From the NCBI GenBank assembly GCA_022563535.1, contig JADFNE010000028.1, positions 1 to 54,984 of the forward strand: DNA of 54,984 nucleotides, given 5' to 3'. A program made the position numbers and the translations under genes. The DNA comes from Myxococcales bacterium. Lineage in GTDB: Bacteria > Myxococcota_A > UBA9160 > UBA4427. The notes beneath the pieces are model-generated. The model ran no database searches and was not told the DNA's origin. It was given only the letters and a program-made list of their open reading frames with translations. Positions 1-8,936 of the stretch are shown here, piece by piece. Numbering within the stretch: position 1 is the first letter of the stretch; the number at the start of each line of letters is the position of its first letter.

Positions 1-711
1 AGTGATCGTCGCCGAAGGTTTGAGAGCCCCTTGACAACACGCAACGTCACATGGGCGGGAGTAAGTTTCTGAAAACTAGTTCGTTGTCGATGAGGCACCT
101 GGCCCCGCCCAACCCGTTTGGCCCCAGCCCCCCATGCCCAGAGGTCATGCGCTTCTGCAAGACATAGTCAGCGAGTTCGAGCTGCTTGATTACTGCCATG
201 CCTCTACTGTAGCAGGAACCATCGCCCTTATCAACCCAATAATGCGTCAGATAAACAAAATAAATACAACCACAACCCGTAAACTTTCATTCACCCCCTG
301 TCCGCGCCACCTCCACACCCCGCACCAACCCACCACCCCCCAACCACCCTTTCCCTCATTGCCCAAATGGCACCCAACCCCCGCCAAGCAAACCCCCCCA
401 CGCCTCACCCCCAAAGTCCCGCAACAACCTCACCCCCTCAACCCACAATCAACCCTATTTCTCGATCCCAGCTACAAGCCAGCCTCAGCTGGCCTCACCG
501 CGTGAGCTGTTCAAAGAAGGAGGGGTAGTTAACACTCCAATGACAGCCCAAATCCTTGTTCGTAGCGGGTTGGGACTCGGTATTTGTCTCGGATTGACTT
601 CCAGTGTGACGATTTGCTTGCCTATCCCGGGCATGAACTGCTAACTCCCTGACACCTCCCTCAGACCCGCCACCAAGCATCTCAGTGCTGATTTTTCCAA
701 ATAGGAATAGA
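1..711. other. Gene-free leader with a G-poor, C/A-rich tract
   Basis: No open frame here looks like a real protein. The longest frame (134-505, plus strand) is made of Pro/Thr/His runs that simply reflect base composition. From about 249 to 480 the plus strand is mostly C and A with very few G; I count 3 G in 301-360, 7 in 361-420 and 4 in 421-480. This is unlike the rest of the window. The segment 500-711 returns to normal composition and leads into the radical SAM gene. A purine-rich AAGGAGG lies near 517-523, but no convincing gene follows it. Confidence 0.6.
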
Positions 712-2382
712 ATGCCTATGAGTTCGGCGGTACAGACCCAATTTGTGCGCTTCCCGGTCATTCTCATCAAGCCCTCGCACTACGATGACGACGGCTATGT
801 GATCCGGTGGAAGCGCTCGGTTGTTCCTTCGAACACGTTGGCCACCTTGTATGGGCTGATGACGGATTGCATCGAGCGGCGCGTGCTCGGTGACCACGTC
901 GAGATCGAGTGCCACGCGCTGGACGAGTCCAATTCGCGCATCGATGTGCCAAAGATCATTCAGCAGATTCGCAGCGCGGGGGGTGGCCTGGTTGGACTGG
1001 TTGGTGTTCAGAGCAATCAGTTTCCCCGCGCCATGGATCTCGCTCGCGAATTTCGGGCGGCGGGAATCTCGGTTTCGATCGGCGGCTTTCACGTGAGCGG
1101 CTGCCTGGCCATGTTGCCGGGGGTGCAGCCGGACCTGCAAGAAGCCATTGACCTTGGTGTGTCGCTCTACGCCGGAGAAGCGGAAGGTCGTCTGGACGAT
1201 CTGCTGCGCGACGCCGCAAACGGTGCAATGAAACCCATCTACAATTTCCTGAACGACCTGCCGGGACTCGAAGAACAGCCCGTCCCCTTCTTGCCCCGAG
1301 ATGTCGTCGTTCGCGGCATGGGAGTACAGACTAGCTTCGATGCCGGTCGGGGCTGTCCGTTTCAGTGTTCGTTCTGCACGATCATCAACGTGCAGGGCCG
1401 GAAGTCTCGCCGCCGCAACGCGGACGACATCGAGCGCATCATCCGCTCGAATCTCTCGCAGGACGTTCACAACTTCTTCATTACCGACGACAATTTTGCG
1501 CGGAATCGAGACTGGGAATCGATCCTCGACCGACTGATTCAGATCCGAGAACAAGAGAAAATCAAGATCAATATTACGATCCAAGTCGACACGGTGTGCC
1601 ACAAGATCCCTGGCTTCATTTCAAAGGCGAGTCGGGCGGGGGTCAACAAGGTATTCATCGGACTCGAGAGCATCAATCCAGATGCACTGAAGAGTGCTGG
1701 GAAGAGGCAGAACCAGTTTTCCGAGTACCGGGCGATGATGCAGGCCTGGCATGATCAGGGTGTAATCATATTTGCGGGCTACATCATTGGCTTTCCGGGT
1801 GACACGCCCGAAACGGTGGCCCGCGATGTCGAAATCATTCAGCGCGAGCTGCCGGTGGACATTCTCGAGTTCTTCGTCCTGACGCCTCTGCCCGGTTCTC
1901 AGGACCACAAAGAGCTCTTTGACGCGGGTATCGCGATGGATGCGGACATGAACAACTACGACACATTCCACGTGACCACCGCCCATCCACTGATGTCGCC
2001 AGAGCAGTGGCGAGAAGCCTATCGAGTGGCTTGGAGTCGCTACTACACCCCCGAGCACATCAAGACATTGTTGAGACGCGCACGTGCATGCGGCATCAAG
2101 ACCCGAAAGCTGTCCAACATGGTGCTGTGGTTTCACGGTGGCTTGTCGATCGAAGGGCTGCATCCGCTCGACGGCGGCTACTTTCGCATGAAGTCACGCC
2201 ATGAACGGAGACCGAGTCTGCCGGTCGAGAGCGCAATTCGCTTCTATGCTCGTTATGGCTGGGAGATCGTGAGCAAACACGCTCGCTATCTGGTGCTCTT
2301 CGCGCAGCTGCGGTGGTTTGTCTGGAAGCTCAATCGCGACCCAGACGCGGTGAACTATCGCGACGCTTCGAGCGCGGTGTAG
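712..2382 (+). CDS. B12-binding-domain radical SAM protein
   Basis: This is a 556-residue protein. The N-terminal part (about 10-180) has the look of a cobalamin-binding Rossmann domain, with a GGFHVSG segment near residue 124. The radical SAM cluster motif CxxxCxxC follows at C215, C219 and C222 (GRGCPFQCSFC). Members of this class couple a 4Fe-4S/SAM radical to cobalamin, often for methyl transfer in lipid, cofactor or natural-product pathways; the substrate cannot be read from sequence. The frame is open back to a GTG at 685, but ATG 712 (or ATG 718) sits just after AGGA at 703-706 and is preferred. There is no partner gene downstream on the same strand, so it appears to be transcribed alone. 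Confidence 0.88.
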   Translation: MPMSSAVQTQFVRFPVILIKPSHYDDDGYVIRWKRSVVPSNTLATLYGLMTDCIERRVLGDHVEIECHALDESNSRIDVPKIIQQIRSAGGGLVGLVGVQSNQFPRAMDLAREFRAAGISVSIGGFHVSGCLAMLPGVQPDLQEAIDLGVSLYAGEAEGRLDDLLRDAANGAMKPIYNFLNDLPGLEEQPVPFLPRDVVVRGMGVQTSFDAGRGCPFQCSFCTIINVQGRKSRRRNADDIERIIRSNLSQDVHNFFITDDNFARNRDWESILDRLIQIREQEKIKINITIQVDTVCHKIPGFISKASRAGVNKVFIGLESINPDALKSAGKRQNQFSEYRAMMQAWHDQGVIIFAGYIIGFPGDTPETVARDVEIIQRELPVDILEFFVLTPLPGSQDHKELFDAGIAMDADMNNYDTFHVTTAHPLMSPEQWREAYRVAWSRYYTPEHIKTLLRRARACGIKTRKLSNMVLWFHGGLSIEGLHPLDGGYFRMKSRHERRPSLPVESAIRFYARYGWEIVSKHARYLVLFAQLRWFVWKLNRDPDAVNYRDASSAV

Positions 2383-2410
2383 GACCCTGCGTCGGCTTCG
2401 AAGTCAGCGC

Positions 2411-2953
2411 TCAGCCGGAATCATCAGTATAGGGGCGGGGTACTACGGAAAGGCAGAGATAGAGAGTCAGCGGACAGAACGCCACTTTTGCATGGATGAT
2501 TGCAGCTGCGATGTCTGGCGTGGGCGGAGGGACGCCGACACCTTCTCTGGGAATGATGACGGTTGGGATACCAATTTCCATTTTGACCGCCAGCTGCTCT
2601 AAACACCGAGTTTTGATGTTGCCAGCGATGATGTTGCAGAGTTCACCAAACGCGTCGCGAATCTCGGGGTCGGTCAGGTCTTCGTGTTTCTCTGCCTGAA
2701 GGAGTGCTCGACCGATATGGCCGGCCAGGGCTTGCGACGCGTGTAAGGAGATCAGTCCAGAGACCTGGCCCGAAAGCGTGATGACGCTGGCGATGGAAGA
2801 TTCGGGGGAGCGGTCGATTCCCACCTCGCTCTGGTGGATCCTGACTGGAACGTCTTCAAACAGGCCCTCGAGGGATTCTACCGTCGCCGCTTCCGCTGCT
2901 TCGACCACGTACCGCAGGGCGATCGAATTACGCGCAAATCCTCCCCCCGTCAT
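2411..2953 (-). CDS. CheX-like chemotaxis phosphatase-family protein
   Basis: This is a 180-residue protein resembling the CheC/CheX/FliY phosphatase fold. The helix ELCNIIAGNIK carries the family pattern E-x-x-N, whose acidic and Asn residues in CheX dephosphorylate CheY-P. The frame opens with a TTG at 2986, but ATG 2953 (or the GTG two codons earlier) follows a GGAGA sequence and is the better start. It probably tunes phosphorylation of a response regulator in the cytoplasm. It stands alone here, away from the larger signalling operon at 7176-11902, which holds two more domains of this kind. Target regulator unknown. Confidence 0.72.
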   Translation of the reverse strand: MTGGGFARNSIALRYVVEAAEAATVESLEGLFEDVPVRIHQSEVGIDRSPESSIASVITLSGQVSGLISLHASQALAGHIGRALLQAEKHEDLTDPEIRDAFGELCNIIAGNIKTRCLEQLAVKMEIGIPTVIIPREGVGVPPPTPDIAAAIIHAKVAFCPLTLYLCLSVVPRPYTDDSG

Positions 2954-3150
2954 GCTCACGATATGTCTCCAGACACTCCAGTTCAATCCTCATTGATCGG
3001 AAGTACCGTATCCACGCTTCAACACCTAACTCGGGGGTGTCAATGGCTGGTGGAGTCCAAAGTAGTCTCGGGGGAGACCGGGATGGATTCTCGAAATGAA
3101 CGGCCTCTTTGCTGTTGTCCGAAACGGCCGCCGCGCTGGCAATGAGAACG

Positions 3151-3573
3151 CTAGAAGCGCTTGTGGTGTTTGTTTTGCAGCGGATTGGCGTCGCCGCGAG
3201 AAAGCTCCACGGTCTTTTTAACGACGGTTCGCGCGGCTTCGGCGGCGGACTTGAAGGATTCGCTTGCGAGTTGCTGCTTGGCAGCGCGGAAGTCGTCGGG
3301 TCGAAACGAAGTTCCGACCCGGGGTCGCAGTGCGAAGACATGGCCCATGTTGACAGCGAGGGATGAGAAGCCGGATTTTGCTTCCTGCTTTGCAGCCTTT
3401 GCCCTTTCGGCTGGCGCCTTGCTGGCTGTCTTCTTCACAGCCGTCTGCTTTTTGCTCGCCGACTTCTTGGCCGTCTTCCTTGGCGCTTTCGTAGCTGATT
3501 TCTTCGTCGCCTTCTTGGTCGTTTTTTTCGCGGCTTTTTTCGCGGCTTTCTTGGCGGTCTTCTTGGCTGTCAT
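3151..3573 (-). CDS. Histone H1-like Lys/Ala-rich basic protein
   Basis: This is a 140-residue protein in two parts. Residues 1 to about 65 are a low-complexity tail of repeated AKKA/TKK/SKK units (start MTAKKTAKKAAKKAAKK), like the C-terminal tail of eukaryotic H1 and of bacterial H1-like proteins. Residues about 68-130 are a normal-complexity domain (FSSLAVNMGHVFALRPRVG) with predicted helices. The tail should bind DNA non-specifically and help compact the nucleoid. The gene starts only 21 bases after the end of the amidohydrolase on the same strand, so it may be cotranscribed, although it has no clear ribosome-binding site. The C-terminal domain is not one I recognise and may bind a partner. 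Confidence 0.75.
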   Translation of the reverse strand: MTAKKTAKKAAKKAAKKTTKKATKKSATKAPRKTAKKSASKKQTAVKKTASKAPAERAKAAKQEAKSGFSSLAVNMGHVFALRPRVGTSFRPDDFRAAKQQLASESFKSAAEAARTVVKKTVELSRGDANPLQNKHHKRF

Positions 3574-3594
3574 GTCGCCGAGCTTAGCGCGAAC

Positions 3595-4785
3595 TCAGGC
3601 GATCGGGGTCCACTCCCCGCGTGCGGCCACGCCGATGGGCCGGTTCAAGGCGGCAAGTCCATCCAGGGGATTGCCGTCGACGATCAAGACATCGGCACAA
3701 AGTCCTGTCCGCAGGGCGCCCGTCTCGTCAGCGAGTCCGAACGCATTGGCGGACTCGGAGGTGGCGCTGCGCAGTACGTCGACCGGCGAGCCCCCCGTGT
3801 ACTTGGAAAATACCGCCAGTGCTTCCGGTAGCTTGTGATGCATCACGCCTGGGATGCCGGCGTCGGTCGATGCGATCAACCGCACACCCCCCGCGATGAG
3901 CTGTCGAAGTGCGTGGGACATTCTTCGAAAAAAATCGGTCGGCGCCCCCTCGTGCTCAATTCGCTTTCCCCAGCCCGAGTTCACGGTGGGGGATACCCAG
4001 AGATTGGCAGCAGCCATCCGCACCACGAGTGCCGGGTCGAACGCGCTGCCAAAGCCGCCCGCTCCGGCAAACGAGCAGTGCTCGATCGTGCGAGCGCCCG
4101 CTGCGATTGCAAACGCGATTCCCTCACTACCGTGACAGTGCGCGGCCACGGGCCGGTCGTGCTGACCTGCCAACTCGACGAGTCCGCTGAGTGTTTTCAG
4201 ATCGAATTGCGTGCCGCGCGGTGACGAACCCGGTGTAAACACGCCTCCAGTCTCCATAACCTTGATCCAGTCGACCTCATGCTCGACCTGTCGTCGAATC
4301 ACCCGTTCGATGTCCTCGAGGCCGAGCGCTTCTCCACCCCAGAAGTGGCAGTGTCCTTTGGGCGTCGTGATCGGTTGCCCCGCGCAGAGAAGTCGTGGGC
4401 CGGGCAGTTTGCCGGCGAGTATGCGGTCGCGTAGCGCGATCTCCGACCAGTCGCCGCCGCCGAGATCTCGGGCCGTGGTAATCCCAGCCGTGAGCATTTC
4501 GGCCGCCCGTCGCTCCATTGCCTTGCGCCGTACGTCGGGTGCGACCGCCAACTGCTCGTCGGGAGTTTTGAGTTGTGGATCGAGGTTCAGGTGCACGTGG
4601 GCGTCGATCAGGCCCGGTATCGCCGTCGCTCCCTCAAAATCCAGAACGCGAGCATTACGTCGAAGTGAGGCATCGGTCCCGATCCCCGCGATGCGATTGC
4701 CCTCGATGCGCAGGGTCTGAAGCACTTCGGTTGCGTGCTCGGCAACACCGTCCCAGATCCTCACTCCCGCGATTGCGATTGCCAC
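3595..4785 (-). CDS. Metal-dependent amidohydrolase (imidazolonepropionase/prolidase-like)
   Basis: This is a 396-residue TIM-barrel amidohydrolase. Visible metal-site features are HxH at H63/H65 (DAHVHLN), a lysine in DWIKVMETGG (K175) that is carbamylated in relatives, AAHCHG (H216, H218), IEHCSF (H236) and the final Asp in ASTDAGIPG (D308). A small beta-sandwich is formed by the N- and C-terminal segments. The pattern fits the cytoplasmic subgroup that includes Xaa-Pro and Xaa-Arg dipeptidases and imidazolonepropionases; the exact substrate is uncertain. The start is a GTG. It is divergent from the MATE gene, with a 235-base gap that must hold both promoters. Confidence 0.85.
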   Translation of the reverse strand: MAIAIAGVRIWDGVAEHATEVLQTLRIEGNRIAGIGTDASLRRNARVLDFEGATAIPGLIDAHVHLNLDPQLKTPDEQLAVAPDVRRKAMERRAAEMLTAGITTARDLGGGDWSEIALRDRILAGKLPGPRLLCAGQPITTPKGHCHFWGGEALGLEDIERVIRRQVEHEVDWIKVMETGGVFTPGSSPRGTQFDLKTLSGLVELAGQHDRPVAAHCHGSEGIAFAIAAGARTIEHCSFAGAGGFGSAFDPALVVRMAAANLWVSPTVNSGWGKRIEHEGAPTDFFRRMSHALRQLIAGGVRLIASTDAGIPGVMHHKLPEALAVFSKYTGGSPVDVLRSATSESANAFGLADETGALRTGLCADVLIVDGNPLDGLAALNRPIGVAARGEWTPIA

Positions 4786-5020
4786 CCCTGAAGCCTAGCA
4801 GTCCGTCCTCGATCCCCCGCGGAGACGAAGCCCAACGAAGGCTATTCTGTGCGACAACGATGTAGAACGGATTTAGGCATGTGGCGCAGTGATGCCTTGA
4901 CGAGCTTCGCTCGTAGATAGGAAGTCCATACGAGATGAGGAAACCCAGTGAAGTACGACCCCTACGATTGCGGAACTGGATGCGAGTCCTGTCTGCGTCG
5001 GGTGTCAGGGATCGCTCGAT

Positions 5021-6370
5021 TTGAGCGCTGATCAATCAACCGCTCTGCCCGAACCCGGTTGGCTCGAGCGCTTCCGCGGGCGCGATCACACCCAGGGAAG
5101 TATCTATGGCTCGCTCGCGGTGCTTTCGCTTCCCATGGTGGCAACGAGTCTGTTCGGTGGAGTGATCTTCCAGATCGGCGACCTCAAGCTCATCAGTGGT
5201 CTCGGCACTGACGCGATGACGGCGATCATCATCACCAATCAGACCCTGCGACAGGTATTCATCATGGTGGTGATGGGGGCGAGCTTTGGAGCCCAGGGAA
5301 TGGTTGCCCGTGCGATTGGCAATGGAGATCAAGAGGCGGCCGATCACGTGGCGGGCCAGGTCATTCTTCTCGGAGTCGCACTGTCGGTTGTCATGGCCAG
5401 TCTCGGGATCTTCTTTCCCGCGGCAATGTTGAGGGCGATGCACGTTTCTCCTGAAGTTCTCGAGGTTGGCATTCCATACGTTCAACTCGTGATGATCCTG
5501 AACTTTGGGATGATCTTCGTTTTATTGACCAATTCAATTCTGACCGGCGCGGGCGACACCACGACCCCCTTCATGGTGTCGGTGACGCAGGCTTTGGTCG
5601 CGCTCTTTGCCGAGTATTGCCTGATCTACGGAAACTTTGGTCTGCCGGCGTTTGGCATCAGAGGTGCGGCGCTCGGTCTGATCTGCGGCCATCTGGTTTC
5701 GACTGCGATCATCGCCCGCGTCATCTTCCGGGGCAGAGCCCGGATCCATCTTCGGCGCAGACACCTGAGACCAGACGCCAAAGTACTCAAAGACATCATC
5801 AAGCAAGCCTGGCCCCCAGCCATGCAGATGCTCAGCGCCTTTCTCGTCACGATCTACTTCGTGCGCATGATGGGAAGTTTTGGGGACACCGCACAGGCAG
5901 CCTATTCGATTGGCCTGCGCCTGGGTATGGTGGGTCCCATGATCGCATTTCCGCTCGCGGGTGCGACCGCGACTCTGGTTGGGCAGATCCTCGGGGCGGG
6001 GAATCCAAGGCGAGCGTGGAAGTCTCTCTGGGTGGGACTCTCGATCCACGCGACATTGATGATCACGATGGCGATGGCTCTTTTCTTCTACCGCATTCCG
6101 TTTTTGGAGGAGTTCAGCAGCGACGCAGCAGTGGTCGAGATCGGTGACGAGATGCTCTTCTATCAATTGCTGAGTTTCATCTCTCTCGCCAACTCGATAT
6201 TCAACGTGGCGCTCGGGACGTATCTCGCCGTGGGTCTCGACTACGGACCCAGCGGGATCTTCATTTCAGGCCTCGTCAGCTCGGTTTTCGTCACCATCAC
6301 TACGGCGGGTTGGATCGCGACGGGACGCTGGACACGGAGAGGCGCGCAGCCGTTCGATGCGCCTTGTTAG
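5021..6370 (+). CDS. MATE-family multidrug/metabolite efflux transporter
   Basis: This is a 449-residue inner-membrane protein with about twelve hydrophobic segments in two related halves, the length and arrangement typical of MATE (DinF/NorM-like) antiporters. Segments such as SLPMVATSLFGGVIFQIGD and the repeated GxGDTTTP-type element (LTGAGDTTTPFMVS) are characteristic. It should export organic cations or other small molecules in exchange for Na+ or H+. The only upstream in-frame start is a TTG at 5021; the ribosome site is weak. Its stop TAG overlaps the TAA stop of the convergent TPR gene by four bases (TTAG). Confidence 0.87.
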   Translation: MSADQSTALPEPGWLERFRGRDHTQGSIYGSLAVLSLPMVATSLFGGVIFQIGDLKLISGLGTDAMTAIIITNQTLRQVFIMVVMGASFGAQGMVARAIGNGDQEAADHVAGQVILLGVALSVVMASLGIFFPAAMLRAMHVSPEVLEVGIPYVQLVMILNFGMIFVLLTNSILTGAGDTTTPFMVSVTQALVALFAEYCLIYGNFGLPAFGIRGAALGLICGHLVSTAIIARVIFRGRARIHLRRRHLRPDAKVLKDIIKQAWPPAMQMLSAFLVTIYFVRMMGSFGDTAQAAYSIGLRLGMVGPMIAFPLAGATATLVGQILGAGNPRRAWKSLWVGLSIHATLMITMAMALFFYRIPFLEEFSSDAAVVEIGDEMLFYQLLSFISLANSIFNVALGTYLAVGLDYGPSGIFISGLVSSVFVTITTAGWIATGRWTRRGAQPFDAPC

Positions 6371-7083
6371 CGGTCCCAGTCCGCCCCGGGCGATGAGACT
6401 GCTCTGGTCTCGGCATCGCTGCCCGGGCTTTGTTCTTCAACCCAACCGCGAAGCCAGGCAACGGTTTCGGGACTGATGGATGTTCCGTCGGCGGCCGAAG
6501 TCTCGGGCGCCTCGAGCCACACTTCCATCGCCGACAACAACTGGCCCGCCTTCTCGCGGTCGAGCGTCCGGAGTCGTGTGTAGCTGTGGCTCGCATCCTC
6601 GAATCGGCCGAGGGCGAGATAGGCTTCGGCTCGGTATTCGAGGGCTTCGGGGTAGCCCGGTTTCAATTTGAGTGCGAGATCATACGAGGCGATCGCTTTG
6701 TCGTACCGACCGAGTTTGCGCAGGGTATATCCGAGGCTCGAGTGTGCCTGATAGTACTTGGGCAACTGCTTGATCGCGGCCCGATAGTATTTTTCCGCCG
6801 CGGACCAGTCCTTGACCGCCTTGGACAGCTGCTTGTCGCGTTTCTTTTCAGAACTGGCGCTGATTGCCCTGGCTTCGTGCTTCAAGGCGCTGTCGCGTCT
6901 GCGCAACCCTCGGTTGTAATCCCTTTCGGCGAACCTTTCTGGACCGCGAGCGGAGCTCTTGTTGCCGCCGGCAGATCCAACACCACCATATCCCCCCCCG
7001 GCCGCGAAAACTGAGATCGGTGAGAAACACAGAGTGAATGCCACGACCAAGAGCAGGGATCGAGACGAATCTATCCGCATCAT
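6367..7083 (-). CDS. Exported TPR-repeat protein
   Basis: This is a 238-residue protein. Residues 1-28 form a signal peptide (MMRIDSSRSLLLVVAFTLCF, ending after FAA). A Gly/Ser-rich linker (GGGYGGVGSAGG) follows, then a basic helical stretch, then three tetratricopeptide units at about 90-190 (for example AHSSLGYTLRKLGRYDKAIA and ALEYRAEAYLALGRFEDA). Such proteins are usually periplasmic scaffolds. It overlaps the convergent MATE gene by four bases. There is no obvious partner; the 92-base gap to the signalling operon upstream suggests its own transcript or read-through. Confidence 0.8.
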   Translation of the reverse strand: MMRIDSSRSLLLVVAFTLCFSPISVFAAGGGYGGVGSAGGNKSSARGPERFAERDYNRGLRRRDSALKHEARAISASSEKKRDKQLSKAVKDWSAAEKYYRAAIKQLPKYYQAHSSLGYTLRKLGRYDKAIASYDLALKLKPGYPEALEYRAEAYLALGRFEDASHSYTRLRTLDREKAGQLLSAMEVWLEAPETSAADGTSISPETVAWLRGWVEEQSPGSDAETRAVSSPGADWDR

Positions 7084-7175
7084 GGCTTCAGTACTCCCTG
7101 GGCGCCAACGCCTGCGAGTAGCTGATTATGCCAGAATCGACATCCGATCGCGATTCATTCGCCTGCTGCCCTGTG

Positions 7176-8909
7176 TCACTCGCTCGGATCACCCGAGTCC
7201 CCCATGACATTAATGAGCGAGATGAGCAGATCGTCCTTGCTGATCGGCTTGGTCACCACCCCGCCCATTCCCGCTTCGAAGCAGAGATCGTGATCCTCCG
7301 CCATGGCATTGGCGGTTAGTGCGATGATGGGCACGTCGCATGTCGGGCTGGGCAATTTTCGAATTGCGCGAGTGGCGCCGTAGCCATCCAGGACCGGCAT
7401 CATGCAGTCCATCAACACCACATCAAATCGCACTCGCTTGACGAACTCCAGCGCCTCACGTCCGTCATCGGCAGTATCCACCCGACAATTCCAGCGTTCG
7501 AGAATGCGTCTTGCGACCGTCTGGTTGACGGTGTTGTCGTCCACCACCAGCACCCTCAAGCCGTCCACCTTCTCGTGCATCCGATCGGTCTGGAGCTCCG
7601 CGGCGACATCAGGTGACGCTTGACCCCTGCCCATGGTCAAGTCGATGGTGAATGTCGTCCCTCTGCCCGGAACGCTTTCAGCACTGATCTCGCCCCCCAT
7701 GAGCTCGACGAGTCCCTGGGTGATCGCCAGACCTAATCCCGTACCGCCGAATTTTCGAGTCGTGGACCCATCCGCCTGGGTGAACCGCTCGAAGATGTGG
7801 CTGAGGGCTTCAGCCTCAATGCCGACTCCTGAATCCGATACTTGAAAGGACATCCGCACCAGGTCGTCGGCCAGGGCCTCTTGCCGGAACTGTATGGTTA
7901 CCGTTCCCTCTCGCGTAAACTTGAGTGCGTTGCTCAGCAAGTTGCAGAGTATCTGCTGTAGTCGCGTGCCGTCTCCGCGAACTAGGCAATGGGATCCTTC
8001 GTCCGGCAAATCCAGCGAAAAATCGATTCCCTTGGATGAGGCTTGTCGTTCGAATAGGCTTGCGACATCGTGAAGCGTCTGAACCGGGTCGAAGTCTCTG
8101 ACTTCGAGGTTGATGAAGCCGGCTTCCATCTTCGAGTAGTCGAGGATGTCATTCAGAATGGCGAGTAGAGATTTTCCGGAGTCTACGATGGTATCGAGGT
8201 CGGCCTTCTGTTCGGGCCGATCTTCGATTTCGGCAAGGGACTCCGCGAGGCCCAGCACGCCGTTCAGTGGTGTTCTTATTTCGTGGCTCATGTTGGCGAG
8301 GAACTCGGATTTCATTCGATTCGCGATATCTGCCTGTTCGCGCAGCTCCTCCGAATTTATCAGCGCGGCCTGGAGATCTCTCTTGGTCGCCAGCAGTTCA
8401 TCGGTCAGCCGGAGGAATTCGGGTTGCATGGCGTCGACGGAGACGGTCGCGTGAAAAATCCCAAAGTGGGTCTCGAGCGCGAAGGTCTTCAGAACCACGT
8501 TGGGGAAGCGAAGAGTGCCGTAGAGAATCTTGGGGGCGTACATGGTCACGAGGGAGTTTTCGCCGACCTGCAAGAGCGAAAGGCACTCTCCCGCGGCGGT
8601 GTTCATGGCTTCTGCAAAGAGGCCTTCGTATTCTGCTCGTTCGGCTTTCCGCTCATGAATGGCCGGCAGATCATCCATGCTCAGAATTGAAGCCAGCGTC
8701 TTTTCGTCAGTAGAGACCATGAGGTTTCCGGTTTTGGTTCCGGTAAAATCAATTATGGTGGCGAGGGGTTCTGTAAACTTTTGTTCGACGTCGGACGAGA
8801 TTGTGCCGACTGCACCCATGTCGACACCGGTCATGCCGGAAATGCACTGAACGAGCTGGACAAGCAAAGCTTTGCCCAGTGCGTCGAGATCATTTTCTTC
8901 TGCCGGCAT
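7176..8909 (-). CDS. Hybrid histidine kinase with N-terminal CheX-like domain
   Basis: This is a 577-residue cytoplasmic protein. Residues 1 to about 165 resemble a CheX-like domain: the helix FAEAMNTAAGE has the E-x-x-N pattern of that family. A short coiled coil follows. The HisKA dimerisation domain has H209 in ANMSHEIRTPLNG. The HATPase domain has the N box NLLSNALKF, G1 DSGVGI and G2 GGTGLGLA. A receiver domain at about 452-570 has D501 (VVLMDCMMPVLDG) and the Lys of TKP. No membrane segment or PAS domain is present, so the CheX-like part is the likely sensor or phosphatase module. It is the last gene of the operon, 27 bases after the separate CheX gene. Confidence 0.85.
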   Translation of the reverse strand: MPAEENDLDALGKALLVQLVQCISGMTGVDMGAVGTISSDVEQKFTEPLATIIDFTGTKTGNLMVSTDEKTLASILSMDDLPAIHERKAERAEYEGLFAEAMNTAAGECLSLLQVGENSLVTMYAPKILYGTLRFPNVVLKTFALETHFGIFHATVSVDAMQPEFLRLTDELLATKRDLQAALINSEELREQADIANRMKSEFLANMSHEIRTPLNGVLGLAESLAEIEDRPEQKADLDTIVDSGKSLLAILNDILDYSKMEAGFINLEVRDFDPVQTLHDVASLFERQASSKGIDFSLDLPDEGSHCLVRGDGTRLQQILCNLLSNALKFTREGTVTIQFRQEALADDLVRMSFQVSDSGVGIEAEALSHIFERFTQADGSTTRKFGGTGLGLAITQGLVELMGGEISAESVPGRGTTFTIDLTMGRGQASPDVAAELQTDRMHEKVDGLRVLVVDDNTVNQTVARRILERWNCRVDTADDGREALEFVKRVRFDVVLMDCMMPVLDGYGATRAIRKLPSPTCDVPIIALTANAMAEDHDLCFEAGMGGVVTKPISKDDLLISLINVMGDSGDPSE

Positions 8910-8936
8910 GCGCTCTTTCAGTCCAGTCGTACGCGA

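Noticed and set aside
134-505. 123-residue Pro/Thr/His-rich frame
   Set aside because: Amino-acid content follows the C/A-rich base composition; there is no ribosome site and no domain.
540-644. 34-residue hydrophobic small frame (MTAQILVRSG...) after AAGGAGG
   Set aside because: The ribosome-like sequence is about 16 bases from the ATG, too far; no other support.
685-1602. Long minus-strand frame opposite the radical SAM gene
   Set aside because: It is a shadow of the plus-strand coding sequence, with no domain of its own.
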